NCBI GenBank assembly: GCA_024734495.1
Contig: JALMQS010000128.1
Span: forward strand, 23,114,875-23,178,874
Length of the DNA stretch: 64,000 bases
Reading direction: 5' to 3'
From: Forficula auricularia
Taxonomy: Eukaryota > Arthropoda > Insecta > Dermaptera > Forficulidae
Part shown: positions 50,496 to 61,644 of the stretch, piece by piece
Position numbering within the stretch: the first letter of the stretch is position 1
How the letters are laid out: each line of letters starts with the position of its first letter
Notes under the pieces: model-generated
Database searches by the model: none
Seen by the model: only the letters and a program-made list of their open reading frames with translations
Told to the model about the DNA's origin: nothing
Translations under genes and position numbers: made by a program

Positions 50496-50701
50496 TTAAA
50501 TAAAAAGGCTTATTTTTCAGCAGATTTTTTAAATTAATTTAAATGTTGGTTTATAATTAATCAAAATATTCCTTTTTCAGATGTCAAAACGCTCTGAAGA
50601 AAGAATATCATGAAAATTTCCGAAATATTTGGATTAATTAAAAACCACCATTTAAATTAATTTAAAAAAAACTGCTGAAAAATAAGCCTTTTTATTTAAC
50701 A
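50496..50701. repeat. Foldback element, 206 bp
   Basis: GTTAAATAAAAAGGCTTATT, TTTCAGCAG at the left is inverted at the right as CTGCTGAAAAATAAGCCTTT, TTATTTAAC. Further inside, AAATTAATTTAAATGTTGGT faces ACCACCATTTAAATTAATTT. Confidence 0.9.
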
Positions 50702-50719
50702 ACTTAATTAATCTATTAA

Positions 50720-50935
50720 GAAAACTTCACCTTCAATTAAACCTGAAGTACTTAATAGAAATTCAACGCCATATACTAGGAATACTTTGAACAACAAATA
50801 TTACAGAAGTACCTACTTAATAAAAATAGAACGCCATCTATTAAGAAAACTTTGAACTACAATTATACCAGAAGGTCTTGTTAAAAATACAACGCCATCT
50901 ATCAGTTATACTTTGAACTATAATATAAGAAATAA
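50720..50935. repeat. Tandem repeat of about 60 bp, four degenerate units
   Basis: Units contain AACGCCATCTATTAAGAAAA, CTTTGAACTACAATTATACC and AGAAGTACTTAATA. Successive units differ at several positions. Confidence 0.75.
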
Positions 50936-51287
50936 ATAATTTAAGAATATTGGATTTATTAAAGAAAAAAAATCAAATTCCTTAAGATGAATCTTCTACA
51001 TATGTTATTTAAAAAACTATTCATTTTAGGTACATATAGGGAATATTTAATAAACTTCTATTGGATTTTTATGTAGAATTCAAAAATACTAAAATTTATA
51101 CCATGTTTCATTTGAAAAAATTGAGTATTAACAACTTTGTGATTTTCAGAAATAAACAATTATTATTGTCATTCTCGATAAAAATATTAACATTTTTATG
51201 ATTAAATAAGATTCTTTAATGTCTAATTAAGAGTTATGATTGATCTAATTAATTCTACAAAGAATAGTTTTATTATTATTAATTTTT

Positions 51288-51575
51288 AAAGATGAAGGCT
51301 AAATTGGTGGATTTTACAAACTATCAAAAATAACTCAGAAATGATAAATTTTAGACATCAAGTGCATATACAAAATAATCTTAGTTTTTTACACTTAATC
51401 TAATGATGCAAAAATATTTGAGGAGTTCCATTGAAAATAAGAAAGTTGATAGCAATTGCTGCAAAGCAGAAATGTCCAAAAGTTGTTAATAATTTATTTA
51501 AAAAGAGCATATTCCAAAACATAAATATGTCAAAGTTCAAAATTTTCTCTCAAATGAACGAGTTCTGTGGAACAC
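51288..51575. repeat. Dispersed repeat, family G, copy 2
   Basis: It aligns with 39269-39560 (AAAGATGAAGGCTAAATTGG, TTTTAGACATCAAGTGCATA, ACATAAATATGTCAAAGTTC, CGAGTTCTGTGGAACACCCT). It lacks the 60-bp palindrome-containing piece and carries different sequence in the middle. Confidence 0.8.
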
Positions 51576-51576
51576 C

Positions 51577-51585
51577 CTGTATATA

Positions 51586-51645
<60 letters not shown>
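51577..51645. repeat. TA microsatellite
   Basis: About 65 bp of TA dinucleotides directly behind the family G end. Confidence 0.95.
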
Positions 51646-51648
<3 letters not shown>

Positions 51649-51649
51649 A

Positions 51650-52090
51650 GTCATTCATATTTCGAAATCCCACTAGTGAATCAATTTTTCAGCCTTTCAT
51701 AAACATTTATTCAAGAATTGGATTAAAATTTAATTAACGAAATCAATCAATAGAATTTTCAGCACATTTTAAATGAAACCATATTCAATTTGATGGCCAA
51801 ATAACAGAGAAAATAATTTCTAAAATTATTCGTTTCAAAATGTCAAAACCAATGAATTGATTAATTATACATCAAAATGTAAATTATTTTACTTTAGATA
51901 GTTTTATGTCTTCGAGAATTCGATTTTACTAATATTTCTTTCATTCTTTATATGGAAATTTCAAATTTTTCATATTAATTATTTTCATTCCTATTTTAAC
52001 AGATTATATAATATTCCATTGGAAAACTTTAGCCTATGCTTAATCTATTCTGTGCCTGACCAGACTTGTCAGCAGCTCCCCTTTATTTAT
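51650..52090. other. No recognised feature
   Basis: A+T-rich. TTCATATTTCGAA...CACTAGTGAATCAATTTTTC at 51654-51692 also occurs at 50217-50255, so this is a diverged duplicate of that stretch including the TTTAATTAACGAAATCAATC part. Confidence 0.5.
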
Positions 52091-52092
52091 AA

Positions 52093-52978
52093 CTAGCTGC
52101 AAGGCCCGCCTTCGGCGGTCCTCTTGCTAGCATGAGGTACGCCCCCTGGACCCTCAACCCACGAACCCCACCCTCATAGCCCACTCCCCCCCGAACCCCA
52201 TCAGCACCTTACACACCCCCCGCACCATACACCCGTGCCCAACTACCGCCCCAGCCCTCTACGCCTTTGGACCCTCACCTAAACCCTCCACTTCACCCTG
52301 CACCCCCCGGACCCCACTCCATGCCCACCAACCCCCTCACCCAGTTTTTTCATTTCTAGCCTTCAAGTGACCCACAGATTATGTATACAAAATTTGGTTA
52401 AGTTGGCTCTAGGGGTAAGAATTTTCATTTTTTGATCCCCCCCCCCCAATTTTGGGTGCTTAGTTTTTGCATTTCTAGCCTTCTAGTGACCCACAGATTA
52501 TGTATACAAAATTTTGTTGAGTTTGGAAAAAGAGCAAGAATTTTCATATTTTGACCCTCTCCCCCTTTTTGGGTGGTTTTTTGGGGGAATTTTTTAAAAA
52601 AAAAGCTGTCAGAAATCATATCCCCTACAACTTTGCTCATTTTAAAATTTGCCGTTTAGTTAATAGTTTAGGAGTTATTTGATAATTTTCGTTCGTGCGT
52701 CCCCCCAAACCCCCTTATGGGGTCAAAATATCAAAACGTTTATAGCTAAAAACTTAAATTAGAAGACATCTGTTGTAAATATGAAATTTCATAATAATCC
52801 CTTTAAGCGTTTTTACATGAATGGTGAGCAATTTTTCTGAAAAGACGGAAACATACAGACAGGAATTTTGTTGAGGGTGTTTTCGTTCATAACTTTGTTT
52901 GAAACGTGTGCAACCAAAATTTTCCAAAAAGATTTGGAGCAAAGTACAGACAAAACCTTAATTTTATATATATAAAGA
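52093..52978 (-). mobile_element. Non-autonomous Helitron with canonical ends
   Basis: Read on the minus strand, it begins TCTTTATATATATAAAATTA and ends with the GC hairpin CCGCC-GAA-GGCGG, about ten bases, then CTAG, followed by a host T and preceded at the 5' end by a host A. These are the diagnostic Helitron features (5' TC, 3' hairpin then CTRR, insertion between A and T, no target duplication). The interior (886 bp) encodes no Rep/helicase. It contains two minisatellite monomers (52340-52575) and a C-rich block on the plus strand (52130-52340). A diverged relative is at 24230-24863. Confidence 0.85.
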
Positions 52979-52979
52979 T

Positions 52980-53445
52980 ATATATGTATATATAATAGAT
53001 TCCCAAAAACTCACATAAATTTGTCCAACTCTAGAATCATCTAAAAAGTTACAGCTCACACAGAAAATAATCTAAATTATTAAAATAGTCGAAGATTAGA
53101 ATGCTTAATATTTATTATTATACACCTACTCTTCGTGAATCTGAGACGACTGGCTAAAAGGGCTTTAGTTCCCGAGGCCAAGGGGGTAGAAAAAAAATTA
53201 TTATATTAAAGGTTGAGACATGCACAAATTCAGAAATTTTTCGGGGGAAAAGATCGAAAAATACAAACCCTCTGGGTCTTAAAGACCACATATCGCAAAT
53301 TTTTCCTGAAAATTCACACTTCAAATATGAATATTGTAAACTTCCACAAGTAATATTTATTCATTTTAATATTTATATTTAAAAAATATAATGTGTAAAT
53401 TAATACTTCGAAACTGAATTTAGAACAAAAAAACTGGAATTTGTG
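52980..53445. other. No gene recognised
   Basis: Includes a G/C-richer piece (53145-53200, GAGACGACTGGCTAAAAGGG) belonging to the edge of family H. Confidence 0.4.
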
Positions 53446-53449
53446 GTCC

Positions 53450-53620
53450 CCAGTGGCCAAAGAGCGACTAAAAATCTATTGCTTCGTGCGTACGTATGTA
53501 AGTAACCCCCCTGGGTTTCGCGACCGTAAGTCTCAGAGCTACGAATTCAAAACTTAAGCTCGATATATGCTAGAAGCAGTACAGCAATGTACTTTTACTA
53601 ATAAGTAGTTACTAATATTT
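53450..53620 (+). repeat. Family H repeat, second module
   Basis: GTGGTCCCCAGTGGCCAAAG, TTCGCGACCGTAAGTCTCAG and AGCTACGAATTCAAAACTTA recur inverted at 58140-58300 (CGTAGCTCTGAGACTTATGG, TTTTTGGCCTCTAGAAACCA). Confidence 0.7.
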
Positions 53621-53699
53621 TTCTAATGAAAATTCAAGTTTCATGAAAATTTTTGATTTATAGAGATTTTCGATATATGGGTGGTCAACTATATCTATT

Positions 53700-53840
53700 A
53701 TTATACTTGCTTTTTCATTTTTTTAAAGCAACTTTTTTTTTAAAAATGTCTAATTTCCTTTGATAAAGAGAGAATTTCTCCTGAAACGTCTGGAATTTTA
53801 ATAAACCCTTCTTGATTGTTCTATAATAGATTTCTATTTA
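53700..53840. repeat. Family E arm
   Basis: TTTAAAGCAACTTTTTTTTT, TTTGATAAAGAGAGAATTTC and TCCTGAAACGTCTGG match the family E arm at 16380-16450. Confidence 0.6.
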
Positions 53841-53849
53841 ATTATATAG

Positions 53850-54730
53850 GTACATTGAATACTTTTTAAATTTAAATTTATTAGTAGAGCAGCTTTAACT
53901 GTAGTTTGATGCGAGAGTTCACTCTTTCCCCGAACAGCTGCGAAGAAAGCATACTGAATTATTGAGTCTTGAAAAAGTTTTCACCTTTTCATCGAATTTA
54001 TTCTATTTAAATTCTCGTTTTCAATTTATTTTATTGCGTTCAAATTCTCGCTGGAGCATATGAGAGTTCTTCGAGAGTTTATCGCTGTACTCACTGCGCT
54101 AAATAACTTTCCATCTCTCGAAGTTTTCCAAGTGTGAATACATAAAAGACATTTTGATAGTTGGGTAAGATATGCAGCACAGGTCGGTTGGGAGAAATCT
54201 TCAAGTTATGGACCTGGAGAGTTTACCAAACTTGGGTCTCTCTAGATATACTTAGTCATTGGACCGATTCACAACTAACAACCCTCCCCTGTTTCTCCTC
54301 CTGGACAACTTCTTCAGAAATATCCACTAACATCTGTTAAATGATTAATTTAATTAATCCAGAAAGTTATACTTGTTCTTCCCCTTGGTTGGATTTTGAA
54401 CGTGCCTAGACGAGAGAGATGAGTAGATTTAAAAGTAATTTAGCTACATGTTACATGTACAAAAAGCATTCCAATAAGTTTTCTCGGAATACATTTCAAA
54501 CTCTAATTAAATTATTTCTAATTATCTTTATTAAATTTTGAAATTGGAGGAAAATTGAAAATGCTCTTTGCATATTTTGCAGATGCTTGATCTCGTAGGT
54601 AGCCATCGTGTAGTAATAAATTTAAATATAATATAAAAGATACGATATTAAATCAGAAATGAACATACTTGTTCAAATTAAGAGCTAAATTTACTGTAAT
54701 TAAAAAAATAAAATAAAAACAACTTGAATG
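53850..54730. other. Non-repetitive region, no gene
   Basis: 53880-54370 is less A+T-rich than usual here and has no repeat match, but also no frame above background. Confidence 0.4.
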
Positions 54731-54740
54731 TTATCTATCA

Positions 54741-55446
54741 GAGTGGATCGTAACCTTTTTAAGGCGCGAACAACCAAATTTGAGAAATATGTTCATGTCG
54801 TGAGCCCCCCCCCCCCCAAAAAAAAGAGCTAAATAAAATTTCATTACCTTTTTTTGGACCATACTCAATTTTACAATGATGACATTTTTTAACTCACATT
54901 TAGCCTTAGACCATGAAATATATAGACACGCCCTAGTGTCGATTTGGTGAGGCCAACATTTCCTATAGAACTTGACGTCATCTGTAGGTAGGAACACCCA
55001 GAAATAGCATGGCCACTATAGGAATTATTATACATTGAGATAAATTTATCGTAGTTTAGATTATTTATTTTGGATTCCAATAATCGCAAATTAATATTAA
55101 ATTAATATAACCAAAATATTTATGCGAGAACGTGACGTCATCTGTAGGCGATGTTGGCCTTCACTTTGTGTGGAGAGTAGCAGAAGGCGTGTCTATATAT
55201 TTCATGGTCTAAGCATTTAGCATAAGTAATTTTTTTGTTTTTTAACAATTAATATAACTTAAAATAGTTTTTCATCAAAGAAAAATTTTATGAAAAAGAA
55301 CATGTTTTTAATATTTTAATTTTTAATAGTAATATTGGATAAATTAATGTTTTTTTTAAATTTATTGAAAACAAATATAGTAAACTATTTGGTTAACAAC
55401 TCTCCGAGACCCAAAGAATGTGCTTTTAGGTTAATAAGAACCACTG
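54741..55446. mobile_element. hAT MITE with internal foldback
   Basis: The left end GAGTGGATCGTAACCTTTTT and the right end (reverse complement CAGTGGTTCTTATTAACCTA) are hAT-like. The 8-bp flanks ATCTATCA (54733-54740) and ATCTAACA (55447-55454) differ at one base. Inside, GACCATGAAATATATAGACA, CGCC (left) faces GGCGTGTCTATATATTTCAT, GGTC (right), with GGCCAACA/TGTTGGCC. Minus-strand frames (54731-54997, 54889-55089) lie in this element and are not genes. Confidence 0.75.
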
Positions 55447-55454
55447 ATCTAACA

Positions 55455-56565
55455 TATTTATTTATTTATTTAATTCAATTAATTATTTTTCCACGGAAAA
55501 AGACTTAACAAGTTGGTTACATATAAAAATAAATATTATCCACATTATAATGAAACAGAGAGATATAATATGATAATTGAAAATAAATATATCGATGGCA
55601 AAAGCCTTTGCAAATTGGTTACATATAATGTAAAATTTTACATACATCATAATGGTTACATATAAACTAAAATAATAATAGGCAATATGGGAAGTGAAAA
55701 ATAAATTTCTTAAATAGTAAACAAACTAATATATCACTGAAGTTGTCTTCTGCTTAATGCAAATAAACATACACCTTCATATTTGTAAATAATTACAAAT
55801 TGTTTATTAAAAAACAACCTTATAAAATTTATTAAAATACCAATCGTTTCTGGAGAATTTCTCTCTTTTCAATGGGATTTTAATATAGGAATTGTAAAAA
55901 AGAAAAAAATAATAATTTGTGGAATGAAAATAAAAATGAACAGAAAAATATTCTTAAAATATATTTATTTAGAATCTATAGTTTACTAACATATATATCG
56001 TCGCCTTAGAGAGTAAACCTGATAACTCAAAAAAAAAAAGAAATTTTACAGGACAGGGGAGAGAAAAAACAAACAAAATTTAATATTGTTGTTATGGAAA
56101 GAAGCTATTTTTCACATTTTTTTTATACAACTTACGATCGTAATTTTAAGTAGCAGTTTTAGTTTGACGATGCATCTCTTTTTTTTCGAACGGTATAAAA
56201 ATGTCATATATGATAAAAAATGTAGTTAGCAGGTTTACACTCTAAGCCGACGATATATTTAAATAAAACAAAAATTTCCGTATCTATCATGCTAGCAAGC
56301 CATTCAAATAAACTGGTACAAATTTTTGACTTTTATAATCCCAAAATTTTAGAAATTGTATACAATAAAAATTCAATTAACCAAAGGTCAGATTGGACTG
56401 TTTTTCAAATATTTATAAAAATGTTTAGAGAAAATGAATTTTTCGTAAATACTTTTATTTTTTTATTTTTATTAAATGTAAATTCATCCCTAATGTATCA
56501 TTGCCTATATTAAACGATCCAACGATTTTTTCTAAAATTAGTGTCAAGTATCATAAGTTGATAGT
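55455..56565. other. No gene; family D and E fragments
   Basis: 55740-55775 carries GTTGTCTTCTGCTTAATGCA (family D) and 55840-55880 carries CCAATCGTTTCTGGAGAATT, TCTCTC (family E). Other sequence unassigned; the frame at 56289-56513 has no motif. Confidence 0.45.
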
Positions 56566-56570
56566 CGTGT

Positions 56571-56849
56571 ACCTAAATAGGAGACCAAGCTTGCGCGCTG
56601 CAGCTTTAGCAGTGGTTGAGATATGGTCATTCCATGAAAGGTCAGACCCTAGAGTTACGCCTAGCATTGAAATTTTATCCCTGAATTCTAGTGAGTTTGA
56701 GTCGAATGATATGTTTGGGAAGTTTCTGTCGACGCGCCTAGAAATAAGGCAACACTGAGTTTTCCCTGCATTGAAGTTAACTAAGTTTTGGGATCCCCAG
56801 TTTTTAAGTTTGCATAAGTCTAAATTAATTGAAGAGGCAATGTCTGCAC
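56571..56849 (-). mobile_element. Internal 279-bp fragment of LINE family A
   Basis: It matches 14996-15274 without a length difference and with only about five substitutions. It covers the RT region after YADD (GVTLGSDLSWNDH, KNWGSQNLVNFNA), and so lacks both the 3' tail and the 5' part. Ordinary LINE truncation would keep the 3' end. The borders fall in ACCTAAATAGGAG and GTCTGCAC. Confidence 0.93.
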
Positions 56850-56854
56850 TGCAT

Positions 56855-57640
56855 TTATTTTAAGTAATAAAACCAAAGTAATCCTATTAGAGAAAAATAA
56901 AAACTAACCAATCTATAAAGAAGAACGTCAGGTTGTGTATAGATATAAAAAACAAACATGTCAATTTAAAGAATGTAATTGGGTGAGGCTGAGGGGTGGT
57001 TTGATATTTTTATATCTTAAGCTCTTAGTTGATTGATTGATGTGTTTCTCTCTCTCTTTCTTTACTCAAGTTAAAGGAGCCCCTCGAAACTTCAGCCAAA
57101 GACTTTTACTCTTTAATTAATTAATTGGCTCAGCCAAGGAAGAAGGAAGCTTCGGGCTCATCTTCTTCGGTAATTAATAATATGAATAATTAAATTTGAA
57201 AGAAAATTATTTATTAATTTTTAGTAAACTAATTAAACTGGTTATAAACACACACACACATATACACCAATAAACTTCTACTTATACATATAGTGCTATT
57301 TGATAACAAATATACATATAAATTAGATATTGTTTTGTATCGAACTTGCCTTTAACTACAAATCCTAGAATTAGATAATTAGATTCTAAAAGTCAATAAT
57401 AATCAACTAGTGTGGGCATCACACGATTTTCCCATTAGTTTATCCCTTATTTGAACTCATCATACCAATTTTCTTAATTCAAATTATTTCAATTTGGGTT
57501 CCCCCAAGTCGTTTTTAGAAATATTTACTTCCGGTTCTTCGGTTTTAGCCAAAATCTTGATGTACTTCTTATGGCCACTAAATAGTTTCAAATCCAAAAG
57601 CTCTGTGACTTACCGTATATGAGATATGAAAGATTAAAAT
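56855..57640. other. No gene recognised
   Basis: 57050-57180 (CCCTCGAAACTTCAGCCAAA, ATTAATTAATTGGCTCAGCC, TCGGGCTCATCTTCTTCGG) is more balanced and lacks repeat matches. It might be regulatory (TAAT-rich), without proof. Confidence 0.35.
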
Positions 57641-57860
57641 ATTTATTTTGTGACATTCCTAATTTACACCCTCTTTCTTTTATTTCAATCGGATTAAAAT
57701 TTATACACCCCTATAACTTATAACACTTGATAAGTATACAAATTAAAAAAAAATCTTAAGAGTTCTTTTTGAGAAAATCACAAAAAACGAAAAACCTTTC
57801 ATGTAAATATCAACTTTCTGTGTTCCGATTTCAACGACTAATAATTTATTGCGCCACACA
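57640..57860. repeat. Family H repeat
   Basis: TTTATTTCAATCGGATTAAA, ACTTATAACACTTGATAAGT and AACCTTTCATGTAAATATCA match 39045-39210. Confidence 0.7.
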
Positions 57861-57898
57861 GAGGGGGCAACCCTTTACAGAAAAGAAAAACAGATTTT

Positions 57899-58058
57899 TT
57901 ACAATTTATGATACAACTCCTCATCAGCCGACCAAATAAAAACGCCAGATGTTGTGGCTATTAATACAATAATTAGAATACGTATATATATGGGGGCCAG
58001 TAGAACACAACTCCAGAATAGAGGCCAGAGTGTTGGGAGTGCCAACAGCGGCCCACAA
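57899..58058 (-). CDS. Candidate terminal exon of a membrane protein
   Basis: On the minus strand a 160-bp block of markedly higher G+C follows TTTTTTTTCTTTTAATGTG, TTGATCGCATTGCACAG, a plausible branch point, pyrimidine tract and acceptor. Translation after the acceptor (intron after the second base of a codon) gives 52 residues: CGPLLALPTLWPLFWSCVLL, APIYIRILIIVLIATTSGVF, IWSADEELYHKL, then stop. Two hydrophobic segments (about residues 3-21 and 22-42) suggest membrane helices, with a short polar C-terminus. AATAAA follows about 50 bases after the stop. I do not recognise the family and cannot see the preceding exon. The family H repeat close downstream is a caution. Confidence 0.35.
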
Positions 58059-58139
58059 CTGTGCAATGCGATCAACACATTAAAAGAAAAAAAACAATAA
58101 ATAAATATGACAATATTACAATAAAACAAAAAAAATCAA

Positions 58140-58300
58140 AAAGCTTTTTCTACTCCTTCTAGCCTATATCGAGTTATATATAAGTTTCGAATTTCGTAGC
58201 TCTGAGACTTATGGTTGCGAAGCGCAGATGGTTACAAACGTACTCACTGCCCAATGGATTTTTGCCCACTTTTTGGCCTCTAGAAACCACAATATCTAAT
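58140..58300 (-). repeat. Family H repeat, second module inverted
   Basis: TATATCGAGTTATATATAAG, TTTCGTAGCTCTGAGACTTA and CACTTTTTGGCCTCTAGAAA are the inverted counterpart of 53440-53600. Confidence 0.7.
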
Positions 58301-58304
58301 TATA

Positions 58305-59020
58305 GGTATGTTCTATTATAAGTTCGGTTTCAAACTATTAAGGGCATCGATTTCTTCCACCTCGAAGTCACAAAGTGAAATTAAATTTTTTAATCTTGGA
58401 GATAGAAGCTCTCAAAGTATTAGAACCACGGCAGGCGATCACAATACTTCACATTATATTCTATATGATTTAGAAAAAATATGTGAAAGTGATAAAAATT
58501 AAGAAAGAGTCAAATTATCAAGATTTGAATAGAGTGTACCAAAAGTGATAAAAATTTTCCCTTTTTCCAGCCAATTTATATAATTTACAATAAAACTTTT
58601 TAATAGAAAGAAACTCTCTATATAATTTAAGTTTCGTTTCTACCTGATAGAAGACTTGAGGGTGTTTGAAAACTTTTTCAAAGAATAAGAAATAGTTGAG
58701 TGAAAGTAAAATTAAAAATAAAAAATAAAACTTGGAATCGATATTTTATTTTATTAAAATTAAAAAAGTCCTCTTGGATTTCGATTACGTTGCTAGGTAT
58801 AAAGATAGAGAGAGAGAGAGCCAACTCCTTGTGGGCTCGAGAGATAATCCGTTTATCTGCTGGCGGAGTTTTCCCTTTCGAATTGGCTCCCTGACAGATG
58901 TCCCAGGAGTTCATCCATTCCCTCTCACACAAGCTACAAACACTAATGATTTTTTACTTTTTATTTTCTTGTTCTAGTAAAGTTTTTTTATTAGTTTCAC
59001 TTACATCGAACTTTTATACA
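58305..59020. other. No assigned gene; balanced-composition patch at 58810-58945
   Basis: 58810-58945 (GGCTCGAGAGATAATCCG, GCTGGCGGAGTTTTCCCTTT, CTCCCTGACAGATGTCCCAG) is distinctly richer in G+C and single-copy here. Three frames overlap it without a recognisable domain. It may be an exon or regulatory DNA. Confidence 0.3.
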
Positions 59021-59027
59021 GGGTGCG

Positions 59028-59250
59028 ACAAAAATTTTCTCCGTAAATAAAAACAATGTTTCTCATTTATAGGGTTCCGTTCAAACACAAACCGGAACCT
59101 GATTACTCTTATTAGTAATCATCGGTGAGGCCAATTTAGAATTAATAAAAAATTTGAAAATTTATAATAGGAAAAAAAGGACAAGTTTTTATGTGTGACT
59201 TTTTTTATTTATCAACCAACTTCGACTTTGCCGACTTCTTCAGGACTTCA
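59028..59250. other. Left part of a split foldback; possible solo TIR
   Basis: CAGGGTGCGACAAAAATTTT at 59021-59040 looks like a Tc1/mariner-type terminus without partner. 59215-59250 (ATCAACCAACTTCGACTTTG, CCGACTTCTTCAGGAC) is the inverted counterpart of the arm around 59700. Confidence 0.4.
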
Positions 59251-59256
59251 AATAGT

Positions 59257-59374
59257 CCCCTAGTAGTACAATATTTCAAACTATATAGTAACTATCTTGT
59301 GCCTATATAGATTTCGAAAATCTATATAGCCATGATATAGTTACTATATAGTTTGAAACATTTTGCTACTAGGG
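59257..59374. mobile_element. CCCTAGTAGCACAATG palindromic MITE, copy 3 (best)
   Basis: Nearly perfect palindrome: CCCTAGTAGTACAATATTTC, AAACTATATAGTAACTAT outward, TATATAGATTTCGAAAATCT, ATATA at the centre, then the inverted arm ending GCTACTAGGG. No coding capacity. Confidence 0.92.
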
Positions 59375-59379
59375 TCATG

Positions 59380-61225
59380 TCACACATTCGTCTAAATTTT
59401 CTTGTTATCTTCGTTACCATTGAAAAACACAAATTTGAAAAAACATTTGGCACATTCACAAAAACAATTTTTCTTTCTTTTCTTTATATATTAACAATTT
59501 CATTAGATATAAAAGAGAAATAATATATATATAGAATGAGGCAATCCTGTTTTTGAACCAGAATAGAATATTTTTCTTCTTTTGATCCCTACATAAAGAA
59601 ATCTCAAATTCAAATAATAATTAAAATAAATTAATAAAAAAGATTAAAGATGTTACATCGCTTGATGGAATTGTCTTTTGACAAAGAGTGATAAGATCGG
59701 CCACTGAGGAAGTCGAAATAAATCGACGAAACGTCTGCCCCATTTAATAGAAACTCTGTTTTTTATTTATTGTCCAATTCCCTATTCCTGTTTTATGGAA
59801 ATTTAGAATATTTTCATAAATATATAAGAACGACTTTAAAATTTCAGGAGGATCTTTAAATTTTCAAATTATTATCCGTTATTTCAAATATTTCGATAAA
59901 AACCATTTTTTTATTTTGAAAAGTATATTGGAAATAAAATTGTTGCATAATTTCCAGATGCAATTAAAATGAATTATTTTCCCCAAAAGGGCGCGGTTAG
60001 GTTTGAACTCCCTGCATGGAATATCTTCCAGTTCAAGCATATCAAAGACAAGTCGAGACGAATTTTAGTCGAATAAAAATTGTCTCAAACAAAGAATATA
60101 TATATTTATATATTTAACAAATTTTTATAAAAAATAATCTGAAAATGTTTTAATATAAAACTCCGAATGTACCATGCTATTCAACTAACCAGGGACACAT
60201 TAAATTTTACAATCCCAACAGCAGAATTTATAAAAAAATGTTTAATTTTTGAAATGATCGAAATTTTAAACAACAATAATTAATTAGTAGACTTGGAGTG
60301 TTTTTCTAATATTTATCAAAAATTTTTAGAAATAAAAAAAAAAAAGAAGAAATTTCAATAATTATTTATATTTTTTATTTTTATCCAAAGTAATTTCATC
60401 TCCAAGACGATCTGTATCATTGTCTTTTTCAAAATATTTTTTTTTTTCTAGTTGCTTTACATATTTCCTTTCTTAAGGATGTTCTTTCGCGACAATCCAC
60501 ACAAAAAGTTTTAGCCTCGTAACCAGTCTATAAATATGGACGGTGTTAAAATTTTAGGTTATGTTTTTTAACATGACTGTACATTTTACGCTACTACTTT
60601 CTATTTATGAATAGATCGTTTCCAATCCGTTGATATTTTATCCCCTTCACTAAAAATAACCTCCGAAATATCTTTTTTTTTTATTTTTTTATCAAAACTA
60701 GGGGGTAAATAATTTCAATTTTTTTTTAAGTTACTCCGAATATATTATTCTAACAAATATTAGTTTTTCAAAAAGATGGTGAAAGTCCTTCAATGAAAAA
60801 AAAAATAATAATTATTTCCCACCCTTTCCCAATTTACGATATGTAAAAAAATTTCATTTTTAATCGCAATTATTTCATGTTTGGTGTGGCAAATCGTCTT
60901 CAAATTTTAACAGTATGTGTATTATGCTTTTAATGACCAATATTCCAAGTTTCGAAGACTTCTTTAGTTTTTTCATTTGTGAAGGAAGTACCTTAAACCA
61001 ACTATTTTTTCAAATTTCTTAAAATTTCCATTGATTAAGTGAGAGTTTTTCACTAAACTTTTTCAGATAGTGTTTTTTATAAATGATTTGTATACCTATA
61101 TATTATGCAGGTACAGTTTTCACTTTCATATCCTATCTCTCTGATCATGACAATCCATCTGCCAAAAGGATCTTTAAAGGACAATTCTATATCATAAATC
61201 TCTTATGTGTAAATTTGGGCAATAA
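59380..61225. other. No gene; hammerhead-like motif at 59701-59738
   Basis: 59701-59738 reads CACTGAGGA-A-GTCGA-AATAAA-TCGAC-GAAACGTC. 60990-61070 carries a family E arm. Remaining sequence is A+T-rich and unassigned. The frame at 61083-61280 has no motif. Confidence 0.45.
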
Positions 61226-61229
61226 ATTT

Positions 61230-61640
61230 GAGTTTGGTATATTTGTATATTTCCACTGGTTGGTGGGATTCCCCACTTGAGAGATCAAAAGGTGTGTTAC
61301 GCGGGGCTTCCCTAATGGCCTGGATCTGTCAAATAAAGTAATGATCGATTGGCTTGGTTGGTTGTGCACATGTGCGCTCTATGACAATTCCTATTGACAA
61401 TCAGCCCGAAACGGCGCTAAGTGGCCTGACAGGGGTGGCCAAGATTTATCGCTGAGTCCTCAAGGGGATTAACGCAACGTCTTTCGTCAGAGAAACCTAA
61501 AAACGGAAACGAGATTATCGAGCAAACGCAAGCAGAGCACCTTGGAAATGAATCTGGCTGGGTTTTTCACCCCCTGGCAGCCATCACTAACCCCCCCCAT
61601 TCCCTTCTTCCACCCCCACCCCTATTCACCAACCCTTATT
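61230..61640. other. G+C-richer single-copy island, no gene assigned
   Basis: This is the longest stretch of balanced composition in the window. It includes the palindrome GCACATGTGC, TTACGCGGGGCTTCCC, CAGCCCGAAACGGCGC and a C-rich end (61590-61622). A plus-strand frame without ATG is open from about 61430 to 61760 (RFIAESSRGLTQRLSSEKPK, NGNEIIEQTQAEHLGNESGW, ending IESFLEN), which might be an exon; there is no recognisable domain. Promoter or enhancer function is equally possible. Confidence 0.3.
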
Positions 61641-61644
61641 TCTT

